This document shows, in pieces, positions 1 to 6,519 of a stretch of 18,278 nt of DNA. The position numbers and the translations under genes were made by a program. Below the pieces are notes generated by a model, which did no database searches, was not told the origin of the DNA, and was given only the letters and a program-made list of their open reading frames with translations. Source of the stretch: Pseudomonadota bacterium (lineage in GTDB: Bacteria; Pseudomonadota; Alphaproteobacteria; Reyranellales; Reyranellaceae). The first letter of the stretch is position 1. Each line of letters begins with the position of its first letter. Location: contig JAEZIF010000193.1 in NCBI GenBank assembly GCA_023416135.1, positions 1 through 18,278 of the forward strand, in the 5' to 3' direction.

Positions 1-1
1 C

Positions 2-133
2 TACCGCGCCGCGGCGCGCGAGATGGGCGTCGATTGTCCCGAGGCCGACCGCCTGCCGCCGGGCGGCCACGACGAACCGCTTCCGACGGCACAACAGACT
101 TCCGAGGCTTCTTCTTTCAGGAGACGAGTATGA
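2..133 (+). CDS. 3' end of an upstream gene, possibly a NasS-type nitrate sensor (partial)
   Basis: The second reading frame is open from the window edge to a TGA at 131-133, giving about 43 residues. Third codon positions are strongly G/C up to about base 95, as in the neighbouring genes, so the frame is probably coding. Its stop overlaps the nrtA start (ATGA), as expected inside an operon. The visible start, YRAAAREMGV, resembles a segment near the C-terminus of the adjacent NrtA (WRQAAKAIGV, near residues 383-392). That suggests another member of the NrtA/CmpA/NasS solute-binding family. NasS, a cytoplasmic nitrate sensor that holds the antiterminator NasT, is often encoded just before nrtA in alphaproteobacteria. 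The family assignment rests on a short stretch only, so an unrelated protein is possible. Confidence 0.45.
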   Translation, partial: YRAAAREMGVDCPEADRLPPGGHDEPLPTAQQTSEASSFRRRV

Positions 134-1422
134 ACAGCACCAAGTTCGGACGACGTGGCATCCTCAAAGGCGCCACCGCCACCGCGGCGTTGATGGCGTC
201 GGTGCGCGCGTCCTTCCCGTCGGGCGCCATCGCGCAGGGCGCGGGGCTCGAGACCAACAAGGTCACGCTGGGCTTCATCGCCCTCACCGATTCCTCGCCG
301 CTGATCGTCGCCAAGGAAAAGAAGATCTTCGACAAGTACGGCATCACCGACGCCAACATCGCCAAGCAAGCGTCGTGGGGCACCACGCGCGACAACATCG
401 TGCTGGGCTCGGGCGCGGGCGGCATCGACGGCGCGCACATCCTGACGCCCAAGCCGTACCAGATCTCGCTCGGCCTCACGACGCCGGAGAACAAGCCGCT
501 GCCGATGTATGTGCTGTCGCGGCTCAACACCAACGGCCAGGCAATCTCGGTGGCCAAGGACTTGATGCCGACCGGCGCCAAGACCGACGCTTCGCCGCTC
601 AAGGAAGCGTTCGCCAAGATGAAGGCTGCGGCCAAGGAAGTGAAATGCGCCATGACCTTCCGCGGCGGCACCCACGACATGTGGATCCGCTATTGGCTGG
701 CCGCGGGCGGCGTCGATCCCGACAAGGACGTCTCTACCATCGTCGTGCCGCCGCCGCAGATGGTGGCCAACATGAAAGTCGGCAACATGGAGGCCTTCTG
801 CGTCGGCGAGCCGTGGAACGAGCAGCTCGTCAACCAGGGCATCGGCTATTCAGCCTGCACGACCGGCGACATCTGGAAGGACCATCCTGAGAAGAGCCTG
901 GCGGTGCGCGCCGACTGGGCCGACAAGAATCCCAAGGCGGCGCTTGCCGTGCTGCAGGCCGTGCTCGAGGCCGCGCAGTGGTGCGACAAGCTCGAGAACG
1001 CCAAGGAGTTGTCGGAGATCGTCGGCAAGCGCCAGTGGTTCAACTGCCCGCCGGCCGACATCATCAACCGCATCGAAGGCAAGGTGAACTACGGCGACGG
1101 CCGCAAGATCGACAATCGCGACCTGTCGATGAAGTTCTGGCGCGACCACGCCTCGTATCCGTTCCAGAGCCACGAGCTGTGGTTCCTCACCGAGAACCAG
1201 CGCTGGGGCATGATGGCGCCGGACCTCGACACCAAGGCGATCATCGGCAAGGTCAACCGCGAGGATCTGTGGCGCCAGGCCGCCAAGGCGATCGGCGTCG
1301 CCGACAAGGACATGCCGTCCGGCACGTCGCGCGGCAAGGAGACCTTCTTCGACGGCAAGGTCTTCGACCCGGCCGATCCCAAGGGCTACCTGGCCAGCCT
1401 GCAGATCAAGAAGGTGGCGTGA
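130..1422 (+). CDS. nrtA: Nitrate ABC transporter, periplasmic substrate-binding protein
   Basis: A 430-residue NrtA/CmpA-family solute-binding protein that would capture nitrate (perhaps also nitrite) in the periplasm and deliver it to NrtB. The N-terminus has a twin-arginine motif (GRRGILKG, residues 7-14) and an Ala-rich stretch ending near AIAQ (33-36), so export by Tat is likely. Trp83, Gln136, His181 and Lys254 fall at constant offsets from the nitrate-contacting Trp, Gln, His and Lys that I recall from the Synechocystis NrtA structure. This favours nitrate over bicarbonate (CmpA). ATG at 130 is chosen because AGGAGA (119-124) sits 5 bases upstream and the signal peptide begins there; the frame is open further upstream from a TTG at 34, but that would add 32 unlikely residues. 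The stop overlaps the nrtB start. Confidence 0.93.
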   Translation: MNSTKFGRRGILKGATATAALMASVRASFPSGAIAQGAGLETNKVTLGFIALTDSSPLIVAKEKKIFDKYGITDANIAKQASWGTTRDNIVLGSGAGGIDGAHILTPKPYQISLGLTTPENKPLPMYVLSRLNTNGQAISVAKDLMPTGAKTDASPLKEAFAKMKAAAKEVKCAMTFRGGTHDMWIRYWLAAGGVDPDKDVSTIVVPPPQMVANMKVGNMEAFCVGEPWNEQLVNQGIGYSACTTGDIWKDHPEKSLAVRADWADKNPKAALAVLQAVLEAAQWCDKLENAKELSEIVGKRQWFNCPPADIINRIEGKVNYGDGRKIDNRDLSMKFWRDHASYPFQSHELWFLTENQRWGMMAPDLDTKAIIGKVNREDLWRQAAKAIGVADKDMPSGTSRGKETFFDGKVFDPADPKGYLASLQIKKVA

Positions 1423-2336
1423 TGGCGACCGCGAACAAGGCGACTGCCGTCGTTGTCACGGCCGACATGCCGGTACCTGATGTGCCGGTACGGTCGGCCG
1501 AAATCATGCCGTTCCGACCGCCGACGCGGCCGGCGCTGGAGCGCGTGGTCGAGACCCTGCGCCATCTGGCTCAGGTCATCCTGCCGCCGTTGATCGTGCT
1601 CGCGATCACGCTGTTCGTCTGGCAGCTGCTGTGCTCGGAGCCGGGCGCGCGCCTGCCGCCGCCGACCAAGGTCGTGGCCGACGCCTGGGATTTCATCGTC
1701 GATCCGTTTTATGACAATGGCGGCATCGACAAGGGTGCGTTCTGGCAGATCTCCAAGAGCCTGGGCCGCGTCGCCATCGGCTTCAGCTTCGCGGCCGTCG
1801 TCGGCATCGCGCTCGGCGTGCTGATCGGCCAGAGCACCTGGGCGATGCGTGGCCTCGATCCGATCTTCCAGGTCCTGCGCACGGTGCCGCCGCTCGCCTG
1901 GCTGCCGTTGTCGCTGGCGGGCTTCCGCGATTCGCATCCCTCGGCCCTGTTCGTGATCTTCATCACCTCGATCTGGCCGATCATCATCAACACCTCGGTG
2001 GGCGTGCGGAACATCCCGCAGGACTATCGCAACGTCGCGGCGGTGATCCGGCTCTCGTGGTGGGAGGTGTTCTGGAAGATCACGCTGCCCGCCACCGTGC
2101 CCTCCATCTTCACCGGGCTGCGCATCGGCGTCGGCCTCTCGTGGCTCGCCATCGTGGCGGCCGAGATGCTGATCGGCGGGGTGGGCATCGGGTTCTTCAT
2201 CTGGGACGCCTGGAATTCATCGCGCATCAGCGACATCATCGTGGCCCTGGTCTACATCGGCATCGTCGGCTTCCTGCTCGACAAGCTGATTGCCACCATC
2301 GGTCACTTCGTCTCCCACGGCGTCGCCGCGCATTAG
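1422..2336 (+). CDS. nrtB: Nitrate ABC transporter, permease
   Basis: A 304-residue inner-membrane permease of the NrtB/SsuC/TauC type (BPD_transp_1). Hydrophobic segments lie near residues 49-71, 115-137, 175-193, 232-255 and 272-293. The cytoplasmic EAA loop, which contacts the ATPase, is seen around residues 205-236 (VAAVIRLSWWEVFWKITLPA followed by a GLRIGVGLSW segment). The first 45 residues are polar and Pro-rich and probably face the cytoplasm. The start ATG overlaps the nrtA stop by one base (TGATG), so translational coupling is likely. The open frame extends upstream inside nrtA, but that part is not homologous. Together with NrtA and NrtC it forms the nitrate importer. Confidence 0.93.
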   Translation: MATANKATAVVVTADMPVPDVPVRSAEIMPFRPPTRPALERVVETLRHLAQVILPPLIVLAITLFVWQLLCSEPGARLPPPTKVVADAWDFIVDPFYDNGGIDKGAFWQISKSLGRVAIGFSFAAVVGIALGVLIGQSTWAMRGLDPIFQVLRTVPPLAWLPLSLAGFRDSHPSALFVIFITSIWPIIINTSVGVRNIPQDYRNVAAVIRLSWWEVFWKITLPATVPSIFTGLRIGVGLSWLAIVAAEMLIGGVGIGFFIWDAWNSSRISDIIVALVYIGIVGFLLDKLIATIGHFVSHGVAAH

Positions 2337-2345
2337 GAGCGGACC

Positions 2346-3149
2346 ATGGACCACAGCTACCTCAAGTTCGAGCAGATCGGCATGAGCTTCCGCCGCGGCC
2401 AGATGGCGACGGAAGTGCTGCGCGACATCGACCTCACGATCGACCGGGGCGAGTTCGTCTCGCTGATCGGCCATTCGGGTTGTGGCAAGTCGACCCTGCT
2501 CAACATCCTGGGCGGGCTGCTGAAGTCGACCACGGGCGAGGTCTTCCTCGAGGGCAAGGTGGTCGATGAGCCGGGGCCCGACCGCGCCATCGTCTTCCAG
2601 AACCATTCGCTGCTGCCCTGGCTCACCGTCTACGGCAACGTCGCGATCGCCGTCGACAAGGTATTCGGCTCGTCCAAGACCAAGGCCGAGCGCCGCGACT
2701 GGGTGATGCACAATCTCGAGCTGGTGCAGATGGCGCAGGCCAAGGACAAGCGCCCGCACGAAGTCTCCGGCGGCATGAAGCAGCGCGTCGGCATCGCCCG
2801 CGCGCTCGCCATGCAGCCCAAGGTGCTGCTGATGGACGAGCCGTTCGGCGCGCTCGACGCGCTGACCCGCGCTCATCTGCAGGACAGCGTCATGGAGATC
2901 CATGCGCGGCTCGGCAACACGGTGATGATGATCACCCACGATGTCGACGAGGCCGTGCTGCTGTCGGATCGCGTGGTCATGATGACCAACGGCCCCTCGG
3001 CGACCATCGGCGAGATCCTGGAGGTTCCCCTGGCGCGGCCGCGTCGCCGGCTCGATCTCGCGACCGACGCCGAGTACGCCCGCTGCCGGGCGGCCGTGCT
3101 GGAATTCCTCTACGCCCGACATCGCGTGCCGGCCCGCGCCGCCGCCTGA
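2346..3149 (+). CDS. nrtC: Nitrate ABC transporter, ATP-binding protein
   Basis: A 267-residue ABC ATPase that energises the NrtB permease. Walker A is GHSGCGKST (42-50), the Q-loop Gln is at 85, the signature is SGGMKQR (141-147), Walker B is VLLMDEP (160-166), and the switch His is at 198. It is a single-domain ATPase close to NrtD/SsuB/TauB; the C-terminal NrtA-like regulatory domain of cyanobacterial NrtC is absent. The ATG is preceded by AGGAG (2335-2339) with a 6-base spacer, and that site overlaps the nrtB stop. With only one ATPase gene, a homodimer is expected. The letter given (C or D) varies between genomes. Confidence 0.92.
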   Translation: MDHSYLKFEQIGMSFRRGQMATEVLRDIDLTIDRGEFVSLIGHSGCGKSTLLNILGGLLKSTTGEVFLEGKVVDEPGPDRAIVFQNHSLLPWLTVYGNVAIAVDKVFGSSKTKAERRDWVMHNLELVQMAQAKDKRPHEVSGGMKQRVGIARALAMQPKVLLMDEPFGALDALTRAHLQDSVMEIHARLGNTVMMITHDVDEAVLLSDRVVMMTNGPSATIGEILEVPLARPRRRLDLATDAEYARCRAAVLEFLYARHRVPARAAA

Positions 3150-3157
3150 GAGGTCGC

Positions 3158-4933
3158 ATGACGGAGTTCGACGACGAGCAGAAGCAATGGCTGCAGGGAT
3201 TCGTCAGCGGCCTGGAGGCGCGGAAGGCCGCCGACAAGCTGACGAACCGCGGGGCAGCTGCGGCTGCGCCGTCGAGCCTCGATGCCCTGCAGACCGCCGC
3301 GCAGGATCGCGCCCTTGCGGCGGGCGGCAAGCTGGTCGCCGAGGAGACGGCCAAGCGACAGCGCCATCCGCTGGATCGCATGGACGAGATCGCAGGTCGC
3401 GCCAAGGCCGGCCGGTTCCCGAAGGGCGTCGACGTCTTCCTGACCAAGTACCAGGGCCTGTTCTACGTGGCGCCGGCGCAGGACTCCTTCATGTGCCGCC
3501 TGCGCATCCCCAACGGTATCTTGAATGCCTGGCAGTTCCGCGGCCTGGCCGATGCCGCCGATGCCCATGGCGGCGGTTATGCCGACGTGACCACGCGAGC
3601 CAACCTGCAGATCCGCGAGATCGGCGCCGTCCAGGCCGTCGATCTCTTGAACGCGGTGCAGGCGCTCGGTCTCACCTCGCGCGGCTCGGGCGCCGACAAC
3701 ATCCGCAACATCACCGGAAGCTCGACCGCCGGTATCGATCCGCAAGAACTGATCGATACGCGCCCGCTGTGCAGCGCCATGCACCACTACATCCTCGACC
3801 ACCGCGAGATGTACGGCCTGCCGCGCAAGTTCAACATCGCCTTCGACGGCGGCGGCCGCGTGCCGACCCTGGAGGACACCAACGACATCGGCTTCGTCGC
3901 CTGCCGGGTCACGAGCAGCGCCGAGGGCGGCATCGAGCCCGGTGTCTACTTCCATCTGCAGCTCGGCGGCATCACCGGCCATCTCGATTTCGCCTTCGCG
4001 ACCGGAATCCTGCTGAAGCCCGAGGAATGCGTGACCGTGGCCGCCGCCGTCGTGCGGGCCTTCGCGGCCCACGGCGATCGCACCAACCGCCAGAAGGCGC
4101 GCCTGAAGTACGTGCTCGACCACATGGGCCACGATGCCTTCGTGGCCGAGGTCGAGAAGGAATATGGCCAGCCCCTGCGCCGGGCCGCCGGTGCGGTGAT
4201 TGCGCCGCGGCCGATGGCCGACAAGCACGGCCATATCGGCGTCCACCGCCAGAAGCAGGCCGGCCGCAACTATCTCGGCCTGGTCCTGCCGGTCGGTCGG
4301 CTCACGTCGGAGCAGATGCGTGGGCTGGCCGAAATCTCCGAGCGCTTCGGCAGCGGCACGATCCGGCTGACGGTCTGGCAGAACCTGCTGATCTCCGACG
4401 TCGCCGACCGCGATGTCGGCATCTGCATCGCCGCCATCAATGCGCTGGGCCTGGGCATCGAGGCGAGCGCCATTCGCCGCGGCCTGGTCGCCTGCACCGG
4501 CAATGCCGGCTGCAAGTTTGCCGCCGCGAACACCAAAGGCCACGCGCTAAGATTAGCCGACTGGCTCGAGGCGCGAGTGTCGGTCGACCTGCCGATCAAC
4601 ATCCATCTCACCGGCTGCCACCATTCCTGCGCCCAGCACTATATCGGCGACATCGGCCTGCTGGCCGCCAAGGTCGATCGCGGCGAGAGCAGCGTCGAGG
4701 GCTATCACGTCCATATCGGCGGCGGCGCCGCCGCGCCCGCCGAGCAGGCAATGGCGCGCGAATATGCGAGGTCGGTGGCCTTCGACGACCTGCTGCCGCT
4801 GATCGAGCGCCTGCTCAAGGCGTGGCTCGCCCATCGTGCGGCGCCGACCGAATCCTTCTTCGAATTCACGCGCCGCCACGACGTCGTCGCGCTGCGCGAT
4901 CTCGCCGCGGGCGCCGCCGAGCTCGCGGCATGA
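3158..4933 (+). CDS. nirA: Assimilatory nitrite reductase, siroheme/[4Fe-4S] (NirA type)
   Basis: A 591-residue member of the nitrite/sulfite reductase family, predicted to reduce nitrite to ammonium by six electrons in the cytoplasm. Ferredoxin-like half-domains are visible around residues 105-165 and 350-425. The siroheme/[4Fe-4S] ligands are Cys446 and Cys452 (CTGNAGC) and Cys487 and Cys491 (CHHSC). No NAD(P)H or FAD domain is fused, unlike NirB, so it needs an outside electron donor. The next gene encodes a likely one. Residues 4-15 (FDDEQKQWLQGF) are echoed near the N-terminus of that neighbour. ATG 3158 follows AGAGG (3149-3153). The stop overlaps the next start (ATGA). Codons 464-466 are three rare ones in a row (CTA AGA TTA). 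Sulfite reductase is a less likely alternative given the nitrate context. Confidence 0.9.
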   Translation: MTEFDDEQKQWLQGFVSGLEARKAADKLTNRGAAAAAPSSLDALQTAAQDRALAAGGKLVAEETAKRQRHPLDRMDEIAGRAKAGRFPKGVDVFLTKYQGLFYVAPAQDSFMCRLRIPNGILNAWQFRGLADAADAHGGGYADVTTRANLQIREIGAVQAVDLLNAVQALGLTSRGSGADNIRNITGSSTAGIDPQELIDTRPLCSAMHHYILDHREMYGLPRKFNIAFDGGGRVPTLEDTNDIGFVACRVTSSAEGGIEPGVYFHLQLGGITGHLDFAFATGILLKPEECVTVAAAVVRAFAAHGDRTNRQKARLKYVLDHMGHDAFVAEVEKEYGQPLRRAAGAVIAPRPMADKHGHIGVHRQKQAGRNYLGLVLPVGRLTSEQMRGLAEISERFGSGTIRLTVWQNLLISDVADRDVGICIAAINALGLGIEASAIRRGLVACTGNAGCKFAAANTKGHALRLADWLEARVSVDLPINIHLTGCHHSCAQHYIGDIGLLAAKVDRGESSVEGYHVHIGGGAAAPAEQAMAREYARSVAFDDLLPLIERLLKAWLAHRAAPTESFFEFTRRHDVVALRDLAAGAAELAA

Positions 4934-6510
4934 ACGCCATCGTGTCCGTCCCGTCGATCGTTCCCGAGAGCGCGCCGTTCTCGACGGAGCAGCGCGCCTG
5001 GCTGAACGGTTTCTTCGCCGCCTATCTCGGCGTGAGCGCCGAGGCCATGGGGCAGGGCGACGCCACCACTGAGCCCGACGAGGACTTCCCCTGGCACGAC
5101 GCGTCGCTGGCCATGCCCGAGCGGCTGGACCTTGCCAAGGATCGCAAGCCCGAGCGCCAGCTCATGGCCGCGATGGCGCAGCTCGATTGCGGTCAGTGCG
5201 GCTACCTTTGCCAGACCTATGCCGAGGCCGTGTGGTCCGGCGCCGAGGCCGACATGGGCCGCTGCGTGCCGGGCGGCAAGGAAACCCAGCGCAAGCTGAA
5301 GGAGCTATTGGCCGCGCTGGAACCGCAGCGCAGCGGCGCGGTCGTGGCGCCGGTGGCGAAGGCTGCGGCGCCCGTCGGATCGCGCGACCGGCCGGCGCTG
5401 GCCACCCTGGTCGATGCCCATCCGCTCAACCGGCCCGGCTCGGGCAAGGACGTGCGCCACGTCGTGTTCGACCTGTCGACCACCGACCTCACCTACGAGG
5501 CGGGTGACAGCCTGGGCGTGTTCGCGCGCAAGAACCCGCAGCTCGTGCAGGCCGTCCTCGACCGCATCGGCGCCACCGGCGAAGAGATGGTGGCGTTCGA
5601 CGGCGAGGCCTTGCCCTTGCGGCAGGTGCTCTTGAGCAAGGTCGACATCGCCCGGCCCGGCGACGAATGCATGATGTTCCTGGCGAGCCGCGCCTTCGAC
5701 GGCGAGGAGGCGCTGAAGCTGCAGGCGCTGGCCAACGGCGAAGGGCCGCCGCAGCTCGCCGAGGCCGACCTGCTCGACCTGCTGATGGCCTTCCCCTCGG
5801 TGACGCCGTCGTTGCCGGGCCTGCTGAAGTCGCTCGATCGCCTGCAGCCTCGGCTCTACTCGATCGCTTCATCGTCCAAGGCGCATCCACGCGAGGTCCA
5901 TCTCACCGTCTCGGCGGTGCGCTGGGACAGCGAGGGCCGCACCCGCACGGGCATCGGCTCGTGCTATCTCGCCGACTTCGCCAAGCCCGGCGACGTCATC
6001 CCGATCTTCGTGCAGAAGAGCCACGGCTTCGGCCCGCCGGCCGACGACGGCGCAGCGGCGATCATGGTCGGTCCCGGCACCGGCATCGCGCCGTTCCGTG
6101 CCTTCCTCGAGGAGCGCGAAGCGCGTGGCCTTGCGTCGGGAAAGAAGGGCGGCCGCAACTGGCTGTTCTTCGGCGACCAGAAGCGCGCCAACGACTTCCT
6201 CTACGAGGACCAGATCATGGACTGGCAGCGCCGTGGCGTGCTGCACCGCCTCGACCTCGCTTTCTCGCGCGACCAGGCCGAGAAGATCTACGTCCAGCAT
6301 CGCATGCAGGAGAATGCGGCCGAGCTCTGGCAATGGCTGGAGGAGGGCGCGCACTTCTACGTCTGCGGCGACGCGAAGCGCATGGCCAGGGATGTCGAGG
6401 ACACGCTGCTCCGGATCGCCGTCGAGCAGGGCGGCAAGAGTCCTGAACAGGCGAAGTCGTGGCTCGACGGCCTGGCCAAGGCCGGCCGGTACCAGCGCGA
6501 TGTGTACTAG
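4930..6510 (+). CDS. CysJ-like FAD reductase with N-terminal Fe-S domain and no FMN domain; probable electron donor to NirA/NasA
   Basis: A 526-residue flavoprotein related to the FAD/NADPH half of sulfite reductase alpha subunit (CysJ) and cytochrome P450 reductase. FAD binding is marked by RLYSIASSS (308-316), nucleotide binding by GPGTGIAPFR (381-390) and YVCGDAKRMA (477-486), and it ends in RYQRDVY, with the C-terminal aromatic typical of CysJ. The flavodoxin (FMN) domain of CysJ is missing. In its place is a short domain with Cys87, Cys90, Cys94 and Cys112 (C-x2-C-x3-C-x17-C, then PGG), like the small Fe-S domain of RnfB (PF04060 type). Expected path: NAD(P)H to FAD to [4Fe-4S] to NirA, in place of ferredoxin. 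Residues 17-28 (FSTEQRAWLNGF) match the NirA N-terminus. It lies between nirA and nasA and overlaps nirA by 4 bases. It is commonly labelled sulfite reductase alpha subunit, which may mislead. Confidence 0.88.
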   Translation: MNAIVSVPSIVPESAPFSTEQRAWLNGFFAAYLGVSAEAMGQGDATTEPDEDFPWHDASLAMPERLDLAKDRKPERQLMAAMAQLDCGQCGYLCQTYAEAVWSGAEADMGRCVPGGKETQRKLKELLAALEPQRSGAVVAPVAKAAAPVGSRDRPALATLVDAHPLNRPGSGKDVRHVVFDLSTTDLTYEAGDSLGVFARKNPQLVQAVLDRIGATGEEMVAFDGEALPLRQVLLSKVDIARPGDECMMFLASRAFDGEEALKLQALANGEGPPQLAEADLLDLLMAFPSVTPSLPGLLKSLDRLQPRLYSIASSSKAHPREVHLTVSAVRWDSEGRTRTGIGSCYLADFAKPGDVIPIFVQKSHGFGPPADDGAAAIMVGPGTGIAPFRAFLEEREARGLASGKKGGRNWLFFGDQKRANDFLYEDQIMDWQRRGVLHRLDLAFSRDQAEKIYVQHRMQENAAELWQWLEEGAHFYVCGDAKRMARDVEDTLLRIAVEQGGKSPEQAKSWLDGLAKAGRYQRDVY

Positions 6511-6519
6511 CTGGGAGCC

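Noticed and set aside
34..129. Upstream extension of nrtA from a TTG at 34
   Set aside because: The Tat signal peptide and the ribosome site AGGAGA at 119-124 fix the start at 130. The added 32 residues would be Arg/Pro-rich and lie over the 3' end of the upstream gene.
1468..1491. Direct repeat TGCCGGTAC, 15 bases apart, near the nrtB start
   Set aside because: It encodes a Pro-Val-rich repeat in a variable, probably disordered N-terminus. A short repeat this size in such GC-rich DNA has little weight.
3110..4543. Long - strand open frame (477 codons) opposite nirA
   Set aside because: Same GC-bias shadow effect; composition is atypical and no motif is visible.
3187..4929. Fusion of the Fe-S flavoprotein to a long upstream frame inside nirA
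   Set aside because: The frame is open only because of GC bias. The upstream part is Arg/Pro/Ala-rich out-of-frame nirA. ATG 4930 with the ATGA overlap is the sensible start.
4930..6510. Assimilatory sulfate reduction (CysJ with CysI) as the role of the flavoprotein and its upstream neighbour
   Set aside because: The pair sits between nitrate transport genes and nasA, cysG completes siroheme supply for nitrite reduction, and no sulfate-assimilation genes are nearby. It remains a possible secondary activity.
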